A stretch of 64,000 nt of DNA from contig NZ_JAHKPJ010000021.1 in the NCBI RefSeq assembly GCF_018860345.1, forward strand, positions 57,173 to 121,172, given 5' to 3'. The stretch's first letter is position 1; each line of letters begins with the position of its first letter. Below are positions 36,705 to 45,709 of this stretch, piece by piece. The position numbers were made by a program, and so were the translations under genes. This DNA is from Psychrosphaera sp. F3M07. Lineage in GTDB: Bacteria > Pseudomonadota > Gammaproteobacteria > Enterobacterales > Alteromonadaceae. A model generated the notes under the pieces. That model was not told the DNA's origin. It searched no databases and worked only from the letters and a program-made list of their open reading frames with translations.

Positions 36705-36920
36705 TGATATTCGTATACAATCAAATTTAAATCAAGGCTAAATGTAAATTTCTTTTTATGACCTAATAAAAACAGGATAGGAAAACCTTGTGTGGGGTAA
36801 ATTTAATAAAAACTTTCAAAGGGGATTTAATTTAAGTTAATCATTATAATTTTTCGAAATCGATTAAACTAAATTCGGGTTAGCTACGTATATTCTACAA
36901 ACTCATCAAAAAGTAGCGTT

Positions 36921-37427
36921 ATGTTAGTTAATATAATTGGATTTAATCTCTCTTGGTTTGGGCTCGTAATATACGGTAACCAATTCATCCCCTTTACTTT
37001 TGTTTGGCTAATTTATCATTTTTATCAATGTTCAAATCGACAAGCTGAACTGAAAGTCTTTTCATTTGTAGTTGCTACCGGTGTAATTGCAGACTCAACG
37101 CTTATTAGCCTAGGCGTTTTTAATTTTCCTGAACAAAGCCAATTGCCTTTTTGGTTAATATGCTTGTGGGCTTCATTTGCCGCAACTGTGTCTCATAGTC
37201 TTGCATTTTTAGCAAAATCTAAACCTTTACAATTTGCTGTCGGGTTTGTTTTTCCGGCTTTTAGCTATTTAGCTGGTGCTTCATTTGATGCGGTTGAATT
37301 ACCACTCGGTCCTTATGTCACGTATTTTATATTAGCACCACTGTGGTCGGTGTTAATGGTGCTGTTTTATCAATTTCATCAATACGTAAATTTCCCTAGG
37401 GGGGAAGATGAAAACATTACGAATTAG
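36921..37427 (+). CDS. DUF2878 family membrane protein
   Basis: A 168-residue inner-membrane protein with about five hydrophobic helices across its length and the start N-I-I-G-F-N-L-S-W-F-G typical of DUF2878. In Vibrio and Shewanella this family is usually encoded within a larger lipid cluster (cyclopropane-fatty-acid synthase-like methyltransferase, amine-oxidase-like flavoprotein, DUF1365), together with the next two families. Here only three of those genes remain. Its 3' end overlaps the next gene by 20 nt. Confidence 0.8.
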   Translation: MLVNIIGFNLSWFGLVIYGNQFIPFTFVWLIYHFYQCSNRQAELKVFSFVVATGVIADSTLISLGVFNFPEQSQLPFWLICLWASFAATVSHSLAFLAKSKPLQFAVGFVFPAFSYLAGASFDAVELPLGPYVTYFILAPLWSVLMVLFYQFHQYVNFPRGEDENITN

Positions 37428-37983
37428 TTTCATCATATTTATCTTGATTTTCCACTCAACATTTACCCAAGCTAATGTAGTTGAGAAGTCCGAAATGAAT
37501 AGAGGTAATGAACAGTCAAAGTTGTTCAGTAAATTACCAGATGATTTGACAGATATTGGTTACGTTCAAGTTGGTAATGCAACGTTTACATTTTTGTTTT
37601 GGGATATCTATAACAGTCGTTTGTTCACAAAGACTGGAAAGTATGATGACAACAGTGGTCAAGATTTATTATTTAAAATCAATTATTTAAAAGATATTAG
37701 TGCAGATGAATTAATAAAACGTACTGTCGAGCAATGGCAGCATCTTAAGTATGACGAATCTAAGTACCAGCATTATATTCCTAAAATGAAATCAATTTGG
37801 CCAGATATAAAGTCAGGTGATTCATTAACCTTATACAGGAAAAATCAAACAACCATCTTTTATTTTAATAATGAAGAAGTTGGCAATATTAACGACAAAA
37901 GTTTTAGTAATTTGTTTTTAGATATCTGGTTATCAAACAATACAAGCCAGCCTAAATTAAGAAAACTACTCATTGGGGAATAA
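37408..37983 (+). CDS. Chalcone isomerase-like secreted protein
   Basis: A 191-residue exported protein with a signal peptide (1-22). The mature part begins with G-N-A-T-F-T-F-L-F-W-D-I-Y-N-S-R-L-F and continues with L-L-F-K-I-N-Y-L-K-D-I-S and G-D-S-L-T-L-Y. This matches the bacterial chalcone-isomerase-like family, which shares the fold but is not known to isomerise chalcones. It sits between DUF2878 and DUF3833 genes, its usual partners, and overlaps the upstream gene by 20 nt. Confidence 0.8.
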   Translation: MKTLRISFIIFILIFHSTFTQANVVEKSEMNRGNEQSKLFSKLPDDLTDIGYVQVGNATFTFLFWDIYNSRLFTKTGKYDDNSGQDLLFKINYLKDISADELIKRTVEQWQHLKYDESKYQHYIPKMKSIWPDIKSGDSLTLYRKNQTTIFYFNNEEVGNINDKSFSNLFLDIWLSNNTSQPKLRKLLIGE

Positions 37984-37987
37984 AATA

Positions 37988-38566
37988 ATGACGGTGTTAA
38001 ACATAAAGAAAATAGGTAAAACGATAACCTATTTATTGGTTTCTATTCTGCTGATTAGTTGTAGTACGGACATTTCAACTTATAAAAACAAGGCGCCGAC
38101 ATTTGATATAAAACAATACTTTAATGGCGAAATGATTGCTTGGGGCATGATCCAAGATTATTCGAGTAAAGTTACCCGTCGGTTCTGTGTTGAATTAGCG
38201 GCAAATTGGCAACAAGAACAAGGCACCTTAGCCGAAACGTTTTATTTTGATGATGGTGAAATTAGCTATCGGACATGGAATTTAACTAAACAAGGCGCAG
38301 GGAAGTATTCCGGTACCGCAGAGGATGTGGTAGGTGTAGCAAGTGGTCAACAGTCTGGTTTTGCCTTTCAATGGCAGTACACACTCTCTGTGCCGATAGA
38401 TGACACGGTTTATCAATTTGAAATGGATGATTGGATGTATCAAATTGATCAATATAGAGTATTTAACCGCACAAGTATGAGTAAGTTAGGCATTAAAGTC
38501 GCTGAAATTACTTTGTTCTTTGATAAAGGCCAACAGCAAAAACAGTGTCAAACCCCGGTGTCATAA
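37988..38566 (+). CDS. DUF3833 family lipoprotein
   Basis: A 192-residue lipoprotein. The signal peptide ends in the lipobox L-I-S-C (Cys near residue 25). The body shows F-N-G-E-M-I-A-W-G-M-I-Q-D, R-R-F-C-V-E-L and the D-D-W-M-Y-Q-I-D motif of DUF3833. The ATG at 37988 is chosen because GGGGA lies 8 nt before it; the upstream in-frame TTG (37973) overlaps the previous gene. It completes the three-gene operon. Confidence 0.82.
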   Translation: MTVLNIKKIGKTITYLLVSILLISCSTDISTYKNKAPTFDIKQYFNGEMIAWGMIQDYSSKVTRRFCVELAANWQQEQGTLAETFYFDDGEISYRTWNLTKQGAGKYSGTAEDVVGVASGQQSGFAFQWQYTLSVPIDDTVYQFEMDDWMYQIDQYRVFNRTSMSKLGIKVAEITLFFDKGQQQKQCQTPVS

Positions 38567-38579
38567 CTCATATATTAAC

Positions 38580-38604
38580 AACTGCCACCGATAAGTGGCG
38601 GTTT
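38580..38604. terminator. Bidirectional terminator-like stem-loop
   Basis: AACTGCCAC (38580-38588) pairs with GTGGCGGTT (38595-38603), with one G-T wobble, between two convergent genes. T-rich runs are short on both sides. Confidence 0.6.
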
Positions 38605-38607
38605 AAG

Positions 38608-40875
38608 TTAACTCACAGTTAGTGATTTTTTCGGTGTAAAGTCATAACCAAAAGTTTGGATATGATTAGAAAAATCTTTGGCGGACAGTGGTTTTGAAAA
38701 ATAATAACCTTGAAATTCTTTGCAGCCCATTTGGGCCATGGTATTAACTTGCTCAGCGGTTTCAACCCCTTCAGCGACACATTTAATATTTAACTCTTTG
38801 CACATGGCATGGACGGCTTTAACAAGACTTTTTTGTCTCGGTGAATCGGTAATTTGACTGATTAAAGAGCGGTCGAGTTTTAACTTATTAATCGGGTATT
38901 CCGCCAGCCTCGCTATGTTTGAATATCCGACACCAAAGTCATCGACAGATATCGTAAAGCCCCAAGATTGTAGGGATTGCATTAAGCTTAACGAATGGTC
39001 TTTGTTTGCATCAAGTGAGGTTTCTGTTAGTTCTAATTCAACTTGTTGAGGTTTAACATTAAAGTCAGCCAGTGACTTGACTAATTTTGAGACAAAATCT
39101 TTCTGACTAAAGTCGATAAGTGAAATATTGATAGCGACGGGAAGGGTAAGGTTTGTACCTTGTGACCAATATGCGATTTGTGCACACACTTTTTGGATGA
39201 TTAAATCCGTTAAACGGCTGATCATTTTGTACTCTTCAGCAATGGCAATAAACACATCAGGAGAAACTGTGCCGAGGGTTGGACTGTGCCAACGAGCAAG
39301 GGCTTCAAGCCCAATACATTTACCTGTTGATGTAACTTTAGGTTGATAATGTACATCCAATTCAGCATTTTGAATTGCTTCATCTAATAACATCGAAATT
39401 TCGTATTTTTCTACAAAATCGTTTGAGGTCTGTTCGTTGTAACCTGTGAATGGCTCATTAATGTTGGCCTGTTTTAACGCACTTATGGCGTTTGCAATTA
39501 TGTTAGTACTGCTTTTCAAATTACCATCGGAATGCGCGAAACCAAATAAGAATGAGAGGTTAAACTTACGATCTTCTAAGGCATAATCTTGATCAAGAAT
39601 GTGTTTTATTTCTACCAGCAGTTGACGTTTTAAAGTATGGGCAGAAACATCGGTAACAACAAAGGCTAATTTGTTAGAGCTAATATGAGAACAAAGTAGG
39701 GGGCCTTGAACATCATATTTTAACCGTTTATACGCCGCTGTTATTAGCGATTTCACATCATTGGCATTGAGTTTTAAATTTAAATATTCATTATTCGCCG
39801 TTTGCATTACCACGACATAAAAAGGCTTAGAATATTTTTCTCTAAGGCGTTCGCATTGAAATTCAAACCAATCTCTATTTGGTAATTGAGTTCGACTGTC
39901 ACAGTACTTTAATCGTTTATTTTCTTGTTCAATGTTGATGAGGTTTTGTTTTATGATTTGTTCTTGTGTGCAATCTATAAACTCGTAAACTTTATAGGTG
40001 GAGTCATTCACGTCTTCACACATGACTTGGAAATAGGCATTGTTCATTTCAATTAACTGTTTGTCGTTTTTATTCTTGGGCTCCGTTAATTGAGGGAACG
40101 TATGGAATAAGCCTGCCCCCGAGGTTTTTAAGTTATCTGTTAAATTAAATAAGGTTTTTGCATGCTGATTAAAGTCTGTGATTGTGAATGTATTATCTAC
40201 GATTATTTTTGCTTTGTTCGACTCCACAAAAAATGTTCTGTACAGATCATTCTTTTGAGCTAGGTGTGTATTTGAGTCAATAATGCTTTGATTTAATCGT
40301 TTAGCGGCTACAGTCGTACGAGCAATAGCTAGTGGGATACAGATATTAAAAAACAGAAAAATGAGTCCAAGGATGTACCAGCTGGCGTTAGGAAGTTGCT
40401 CTGTAATCCCCATCTGACCAGTAAAATTAATATCATTAAGGATAATATAAAAAGGCACTAAGTTAAGTACTGAATAAAACAATGAGACTCTGTAACCTAA
40501 TAAGAGTAACGCTATGATAGGGCAGGCAAACATATACATAGAACCAACTTGCGCAAGTTCTAAGTCGATTAAGAAAAAGTTCATACAAACACTGGCAAAA
40601 ACAATGGCGAGTAAAAAAGTATGGGCGGTAAAATGATAGAACCGAGCACTTAAAGAAAGTAAAGCGGATGTCGTGATAAAAAATAAAGCCGGTAATATCA
40701 AAACGGTAATAAAATTGTATTCCATACCTATGCTAAAAGTATGAAGGGTTATCGCAAAACATAACAACATGCCTAACGACAAAAGAATTCGTAAAACACT
40801 AATCCGCCAGTTTGGCGCATTACCTATAGGCGTTTGTTCGTCGGACAATAAAAAGAACTTAGATAAAAAATGCAT
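38608..40875 (-). CDS. Membrane EAL-domain phosphodiesterase with degenerate GGDEF
   Basis: A 755-residue protein. About six N-terminal membrane helices (residues 28-200) are followed by a PAS-like segment (about 210-320) and a GGDEF-type domain (about 330-480). In this domain the signature is replaced by S-S-N-K-L-A-F, so cyclase activity is unlikely. The EAL domain (about 495-740) keeps E-A-L-A-R-W, N-I-S-L, E-L-T-E-T, D-D-F-G-V-G-Y and K-L-D-R-S-L, with A-E-G-V-E, as in active c-di-GMP phosphodiesterases. Single gene. Confidence 0.88.
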   Translation of the reverse strand: MHFLSKFFLLSDEQTPIGNAPNWRISVLRILLSLGMLLCFAITLHTFSIGMEYNFITVLILPALFFITTSALLSLSARFYHFTAHTFLLAIVFASVCMNFFLIDLELAQVGSMYMFACPIIALLLLGYRVSLFYSVLNLVPFYIILNDINFTGQMGITEQLPNASWYILGLIFLFFNICIPLAIARTTVAAKRLNQSIIDSNTHLAQKNDLYRTFFVESNKAKIIVDNTFTITDFNQHAKTLFNLTDNLKTSGAGLFHTFPQLTEPKNKNDKQLIEMNNAYFQVMCEDVNDSTYKVYEFIDCTQEQIIKQNLINIEQENKRLKYCDSRTQLPNRDWFEFQCERLREKYSKPFYVVVMQTANNEYLNLKLNANDVKSLITAAYKRLKYDVQGPLLCSHISSNKLAFVVTDVSAHTLKRQLLVEIKHILDQDYALEDRKFNLSFLFGFAHSDGNLKSSTNIIANAISALKQANINEPFTGYNEQTSNDFVEKYEISMLLDEAIQNAELDVHYQPKVTSTGKCIGLEALARWHSPTLGTVSPDVFIAIAEEYKMISRLTDLIIQKVCAQIAYWSQGTNLTLPVAINISLIDFSQKDFVSKLVKSLADFNVKPQQVELELTETSLDANKDHSLSLMQSLQSWGFTISVDDFGVGYSNIARLAEYPINKLKLDRSLISQITDSPRQKSLVKAVHAMCKELNIKCVAEGVETAEQVNTMAQMGCKEFQGYYFSKPLSAKDFSNHIQTFGYDFTPKKSLTVS

Positions 40876-41296
40876 TATTTACAATCATTTAAGCCGTTAA
40901 ATAGCGTATTGGCATTAGATATTGAAAATTATCAAAAATCAATAGGGGTCAGGAAGTTAAACCCTTTTTTTGAGACCGTTGGCTGTGTAAGGCGGGACGA
41001 ATTTATCAATACCTGTAATTGGTGAGGGTGTTGTTTAATTTAACTAATAAATGATTTTTTATAATGTAACGAGTGAAGTTTTTATGTTTAGTAGTTTATC
41101 TAAACGTTAATTGGTAACAAGCTTTAAGGCAATAAGGCAATAAGGCAATAAGGCAATAAGGCAATAAAGCAAAAAGGCGATAAGGCGATAAGGCGAGGGT
41201 TATAGAGCTTTAAGATTATAGGGCGACTGGGTTATAAGATTAAAGGCGGTAATCTTGGAGAAGTTTACCGCCTAAGTGTGAGTGGCTGAACCAGAA
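40876..41296. other. Intergenic region with remnant string and tandem repeat
   Basis: These 421 bases lie between two minus-strand genes. An AGGGGTCAGGAAGTTAAACC string near 40946-40965 recalls transposase-associated remnants. A 72-bp tandem repeat occupies 41126-41197. The rest, to 41296, holds loosely repeated TTATA(A)GATTA phrases but no gene. Confidence 0.5.
41126..41197. repeat. 8-bp tandem repeat, nine units
   Basis: Five perfect AAGGCAAT units (41126-41165) are followed by AAAGCAAA, then AAGGCGAT, AAGGCGAT and AAGGCGAG. The unit number is likely to vary by slippage. It lies downstream of the Mpo1-like gene, outside any coding frame. Confidence 0.9.
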
Positions 41297-41917
41297 TCAA
41301 TTACTAGCCGGAACCTCTTCGTACCAATCCGTCATATCGTCATACATCTCACCTTTTAATAAATGATATGGGGATTTATGGTAAATTTTAATGTCATGAA
41401 ACGGGTCCGTTAGGATTTTGGTAAACCAGACTAACCCTGATTGAACCCCCATCAATTTAAATAAATGCAAGGTTCGGAATAACACTGCACCGATACCGAT
41501 AAACAACCAAGTTATTGCGATGTTATTAATAAACTCATAACCATTGGTATGTGCTTCAAATAAGCCAAACAAGCTAGGTTCAAAATAAAGGACTAGCGGT
41601 ACTAATGCCCAAATCGATAACAGCACCACTTTACGCTGCAGGTTGTACCCAACTTTAACTTCCTCTTTGTATTCGTGGCTTACGTCATTTACTTTGTCAT
41701 AGGTTAATGGTTCAAAGAAAAAATGACCTGACTGTCTTAAAATCATCGACAATAACCAGCCTACAAGGGCAGCCGCTGCTGGGTAATAAAATACCAAAAC
41801 ATAACTCACAACAAAACACATGGCGCTGAGTAAATGTAAAAACTGGTTTATGCGATTGTGATGATAAAAGCGATGATCATCCCAACGTTGTTTTTTTAGT
41901 TCTTGTAAAAATGTCAT
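41297..41917 (-). CDS. Mpo1/DUF962-like membrane protein
   Basis: A 206-residue membrane protein with four hydrophobic segments (about 32-48, 50-64, 96-112 and 128-148). The N-terminal H-H-N-R-I-N-Q-F-L-H and the later S-G-H-F-F-F-E-P-L-T resemble the His-containing motifs of the DUF962/Mpo1 family. In yeast, Mpo1 is an Fe2+-dependent dioxygenase acting on 2-hydroxy fatty acids from sphingoid-base breakdown. The resemblance is partial and the dioxygenase role is inference. It is the last gene of a four-gene set, 46 nt after the decarboxylase homologue. Confidence 0.55.
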   Translation of the reverse strand: MTFLQELKKQRWDDHRFYHHNRINQFLHLLSAMCFVVSYVLVFYYPAAAALVGWLLSMILRQSGHFFFEPLTYDKVNDVSHEYKEEVKVGYNLQRKVVLLSIWALVPLVLYFEPSLFGLFEAHTNGYEFINNIAITWLFIGIGAVLFRTLHLFKLMGVQSGLVWFTKILTDPFHDIKIYHKSPYHLLKGEMYDDMTDWYEEVPASN

Positions 41918-41963
41918 AATATTTCCTGAGTTTTTAGTAATATTTCATTGTTTAAATTTATAA

Positions 41964-42836
41964 TTAATTAACGGGATGGCCCTGCAGTAATGGATTTCCT
42001 ACATTCACACGCCCCCCTTTTTGTAACTGTTCACAAAACTGATAATTAGCACTGGCAAATAAAATGATGGTAGAGCCATGTTGGAAATACCCCATTTCGT
42101 CTCCTTTATTAAACGACTGCTGGCAGCCAATTTTGTTTGGACCTTGGTATAACATGTCTAAAGTTGGTTCAATAAAATGAAATTTCATTGAGGCGACTAA
42201 AATTGCAGCCACCGGAACTAAGGTTAAATGATGTTGTTCAGAGCCCGTATGTAAGTCGATAACCGCACGTTCATTTTTACAAAAAAGACGTTCCACTTTT
42301 TTTAATGCAATGGGGTTCACATTCCAAGTATCGCCAGAAATGTAAGTTACCTGGCTTACAGCACAGTCAATCGGACTGTGAAATCTGTGATACATGCTGG
42401 ATTTTAATCTTAGAGTGATGAATTTCCCGTTTTTGTATTTGTCACTGATGTATACCTCGGGGATCAGATCATTGATTTGATAGGGAAAGCCTTTCGCTTG
42501 GTATAACTTACCGTCAATAACTTCACCAAACTCACCAACAATGGCATCACAGGGGCTTGTCACGACTGAAGGTGTCTTGTCGATAACCCTTGCTCCGTCT
42601 TTTAACTCACGGGTAAAACAGTCGTGTAAGCTGGTAAATGTAGACTTTTTAGCTTCATCTAATCGTAAATCTTCAGCAAACCATCTCCATACAGTGATGG
42701 ATAGCTTAGTGACAATTGGATTTTCAATTTTGCTGAATCGACCAATAAACAGGGTTAACCATCGCCTAGGTAATCGGTTGGTAACTAAAAAGTTAACTTG
42801 TTCACTAAAGGTTAAAGAATCCGTCGCTTTATTCAT
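41964..42836 (-). CDS. Phosphatidylserine decarboxylase-family proenzyme
   Basis: About 290 residues. The self-cleavage motif is H-G-S-T (Ser about 255), where the usual form is L-G-S-T or G-G-S-T. It also keeps P-C-D-A-I-V-G and F-H-S-P-I-D, with the catalytic Asp and His. Cleavage would yield a small pyruvoyl alpha chain. The classical product is phosphatidylethanolamine from phosphatidylserine. The context is not the usual rsgA-psd one but an aminotransferase/glycosyltransferase operon, so a different amino-acid-headed lipid may be the substrate. The ATG at 42836 is used; a TTG at 42848 with AAGG close by is an alternative, and neither has ideal spacing. Confidence 0.82.
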   Translation of the reverse strand: MNKATDSLTFSEQVNFLVTNRLPRRWLTLFIGRFSKIENPIVTKLSITVWRWFAEDLRLDEAKKSTFTSLHDCFTRELKDGARVIDKTPSVVTSPCDAIVGEFGEVIDGKLYQAKGFPYQINDLIPEVYISDKYKNGKFITLRLKSSMYHRFHSPIDCAVSQVTYISGDTWNVNPIALKKVERLFCKNERAVIDLHTGSEQHHLTLVPVAAILVASMKFHFIEPTLDMLYQGPNKIGCQQSFNKGDEMGYFQHGSTIILFASANYQFCEQLQKGGRVNVGNPLLQGHPVN

Positions 42837-42853
42837 TATGATTGCCAATTACC

Positions 42854-45709
42854 TTATACAGTTAAGCTGGTTGCAGCTTTGTTTATGGGCGATAACGGTG
42901 AAGTGGTATTGGCTTTTAAATCCAAGGTCGACTCAGACATTCCTTTTTGAGAGGTATCTGCATAGAGTGGACTTTGGTTATAACCTGCAGGTAAGTCTAA
43001 TCCCATGTTGGTTAAGAACTCAGCCATAATAGGTTCAGCTTGATATTGTTTGGCACGGATAAGAGCCTGAACTTTCATCTCATCTTGTAATGTTGGATTG
43101 GTAAAATACTCAAGGACTTTATTTGTCATTTGTTCTTTATTATCAACTAAAAAGCCGTTAATGCCGTCTTCTATGATGTCTTTAGGGCCTTTACAGTTAT
43201 AGGCCAGCACTGGCATACCATGGGTAAAGGATTCAAGAATGACGTTACCAAAAGTGTCAAATTTAGAAGGAAAGATAAATAAATCTAAACTCAAATACAG
43301 TTGGGCTAATTGAGTCTTATTTTGCCAACCTACAAAAGTAGCATCTGGTAATGCTTGTTTTAATTCATCAGAAGCCGGACCTGTGCCAGCGACAACGATT
43401 TTTAACTCAGGTAGCTGTTGTTTGGCCGCGGTTAAAATACTGGGTAGATCAAATAACCCTTTTTCTTTACTGACTCGACAAGCAACCAAGAGTATCGGTG
43501 TGGATTCCGTTGCGCCTTTCACTATGCTTGATTTTGCAATGGGTAAAATAGAGTGATCTCGCTTTTGAGCGTGATGAGCCGTTAACTTGACCTGTTGTGG
43601 ATTAAGCTGCATTTCAAAGCTTGTTAACCAGTCTTTATGTTCGTTATTTAATACAAAGATGCCATTGTATTGTTCATATAAGGCTCTAATTAAGCGTCGT
43701 ACTCGGTCTCGCTCATATTGATTTAAGTTGGTTGTACTTTTGATGAAGTCAATCCAATCGGTATGCATAAAGAAGTAGCTTGGCACGTTAAACATTTGTT
43801 TGATAAACAATGAAACCACAGCCATTGGTCCCTCAGTAGAACAGATGATCCGATCGTATCCGCCTTTATAGAAAATACGTGTTATTTCCATTAGATCTGG
43901 AATTCGTATTTCTTGCTCTCCATATTTGGGAATATCGAAAGTTGCGACCGGACGAACAACATGAAGGTGAGATTCAGGATGAGCGTCGTTGTGACAAATT
44001 AAAAAGTCTACAGGTAAGTTTGAACGTTGAACTTCAGCCAGTTTGCCACTTAATGAATTTGAGACGCCATTTTTATCTTTTAACGTATCAGTTAAATACA
44101 GAGCGCGTTTTTGATGGGCATTTTTTCCAACGTAATGAGCAAATTCGTTTAACAGGTCTCTGTTTTGATATAGCACCCGAGTTGAGGCCAAAGTGGCACC
44201 TGCTAATATCGAGGAGATCAATACTGGAAAAGAGAGGTTATCTAATATTTGTCCTACTTGTATGTTACTGATGTTGTCTTGTTTTTTACCATCACCAAAA
44301 AATAAAGCGGTTAACTGGCTTGGCATTTCAAATTTACGGGTTAATTCTTCGGTTGTTAAATCGGATGGAATAAAACCATTATTCTTTTCTAAGGCATGGC
44401 TTACACGTTTTTTGATCAATTGATTTAAAAAGGTAAATAACTCATTAATCGACTCAGTTACGGTTTCGACAAATACTTCGTTAGACTGGTTTCTACTTTC
44501 AGCGATACGCTCTAAGTATTCGATGCAAAAACGATAATCTTTAGAAATTTTCCATTTAACTAATAAGTTAGGTTTTTTACCTTGTAGGGCGTCATGCACA
44601 CATTCAAAAAACTTCATCGTTTTTTTGTTTTTTTGCATTTCAAGTAAAGCATTACTTAAAACAAAGCAGCCTATTTTGTCCCAAGTACCACCACGGTGCA
44701 GTAAAATACGTAACAAACCAGGGTCTTTAATCTTAGTGGCAACTTGAGCAAAATAATCTAATAAGGTGATGCTGAGCTTTTCATTTTCACCAACGGTACC
44801 AAAGGGGCGGATATTACCTTTTTTAATGGCTTCTAATGCCAACTCGGAAGGTTTTTGTGTTTTTAACCTTTGTTCTAAATCTGGGATATAGAGATAAGAA
44901 CCACATAAGCCGGCAAACAGTCCGGTGTGATCATCTGAACCACCAGTCAGTATCTTTTGTTGACTTGGGTCAACGTTAAAATCAGCTGGATTTAAATTGT
45001 GTTTTTTAGCGTATTCATTGATTTTCTCTGGCGTTAAACCTTGTGCCCAATTTAACGTCAGTACGCTTTGCCATAAGTCTCGTTGTCCATTTAATACTTC
45101 AAAACGGGTAAACATCACTGCCATTTTTTCAAATAAACTCACGTCTATTTTGTCGTTTTTGGTATAAAAATATAATGGGTGAGGAACTATTAACGCAATA
45201 TCTTGTTGTGCAGCATATTGAACAAATTCATATACGTTTTGACGTTTTTGGTTAAGTATTTTCTCTTGCTCTTGGTCAAAACCGTAAGTCAAAATATGGA
45301 TATACAATTCGTATTCTGGAAAGTAACAAGTGAACTCGGCGGCAACCAATACATCAATGTTTTTTTCCTGCAGTGCCCAACATGAACGAGCGTTATTGTG
45401 GTTGGTGACGGTAATAACATCACAATCATTAGCTTGCAGGTGTTTGACTAACTTTTTCGTTTTTAGCCAAGTCTCTGGTAAGCGTAATATCCGCCCCCAA
45501 AGTTCATCAGGGATATCGCTGTTGTGATCGTGACAATGTAAGTCTATTTTCAAACAATCAGTAAGTGGGAAACGCTTTTCCTGCTCACTAATAAATTGGC
45601 CAAATTCATCCTGTAATGATTGTCTAAATCCTTTCTCCGACATTTGCGAGTCGCTAAAAGATTGAGTTAAACCAAGATATGACGATTTATCTGCATGTAA
45701 TACGTTCAT
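42854..45709 (-). CDS. PHP phosphoesterase - GT4 glycosyltransferase fusion
   Basis: A 951-residue soluble fusion. The N-terminal PHP domain (about 50-300) keeps its metal ligands: D-L-H-C-H-D-H (His58, His60), T-N-H-N-N (His104), Glu125, P-H-P (His177) and G-S-D-D-H (Asp259-His261). A middle region (300-530) matches nothing I know. The C-terminal part (about 530-900) is a GT-B glycosyltransferase family 4 domain with V-A-C-R-V-S-K-E-K-G-L and P-S-K-F-D-T-F-G-N-V-I-L-E-S, in which the first acid of the E-x7-E pair is Asp818. It should hydrolyse a phosphoester and transfer a sugar. Its start overlaps the aminotransferase stop (ATGA). A C-terminal low-complexity tail is present. Confidence 0.83.
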   Translation of the reverse strand: MNVLHADKSSYLGLTQSFSDSQMSEKGFRQSLQDEFGQFISEQEKRFPLTDCLKIDLHCHDHNSDIPDELWGRILRLPETWLKTKKLVKHLQANDCDVITVTNHNNARSCWALQEKNIDVLVAAEFTCYFPEYELYIHILTYGFDQEQEKILNQKRQNVYEFVQYAAQQDIALIVPHPLYFYTKNDKIDVSLFEKMAVMFTRFEVLNGQRDLWQSVLTLNWAQGLTPEKINEYAKKHNLNPADFNVDPSQQKILTGGSDDHTGLFAGLCGSYLYIPDLEQRLKTQKPSELALEAIKKGNIRPFGTVGENEKLSITLLDYFAQVATKIKDPGLLRILLHRGGTWDKIGCFVLSNALLEMQKNKKTMKFFECVHDALQGKKPNLLVKWKISKDYRFCIEYLERIAESRNQSNEVFVETVTESINELFTFLNQLIKKRVSHALEKNNGFIPSDLTTEELTRKFEMPSQLTALFFGDGKKQDNISNIQVGQILDNLSFPVLISSILAGATLASTRVLYQNRDLLNEFAHYVGKNAHQKRALYLTDTLKDKNGVSNSLSGKLAEVQRSNLPVDFLICHNDAHPESHLHVVRPVATFDIPKYGEQEIRIPDLMEITRIFYKGGYDRIICSTEGPMAVVSLFIKQMFNVPSYFFMHTDWIDFIKSTTNLNQYERDRVRRLIRALYEQYNGIFVLNNEHKDWLTSFEMQLNPQQVKLTAHHAQKRDHSILPIAKSSIVKGATESTPILLVACRVSKEKGLFDLPSILTAAKQQLPELKIVVAGTGPASDELKQALPDATFVGWQNKTQLAQLYLSLDLFIFPSKFDTFGNVILESFTHGMPVLAYNCKGPKDIIEDGINGFLVDNKEQMTNKVLEYFTNPTLQDEMKVQALIRAKQYQAEPIMAEFLTNMGLDLPAGYNQSPLYADTSQKGMSESTLDLKANTTSPLSPINKAATSLTV

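Noticed and set aside
41297-41917. Calling this gene a proven fatty-acid dioxygenase
   Set aside because: Only the His-containing motifs resemble Mpo1/DUF962; overall similarity could not be measured here.
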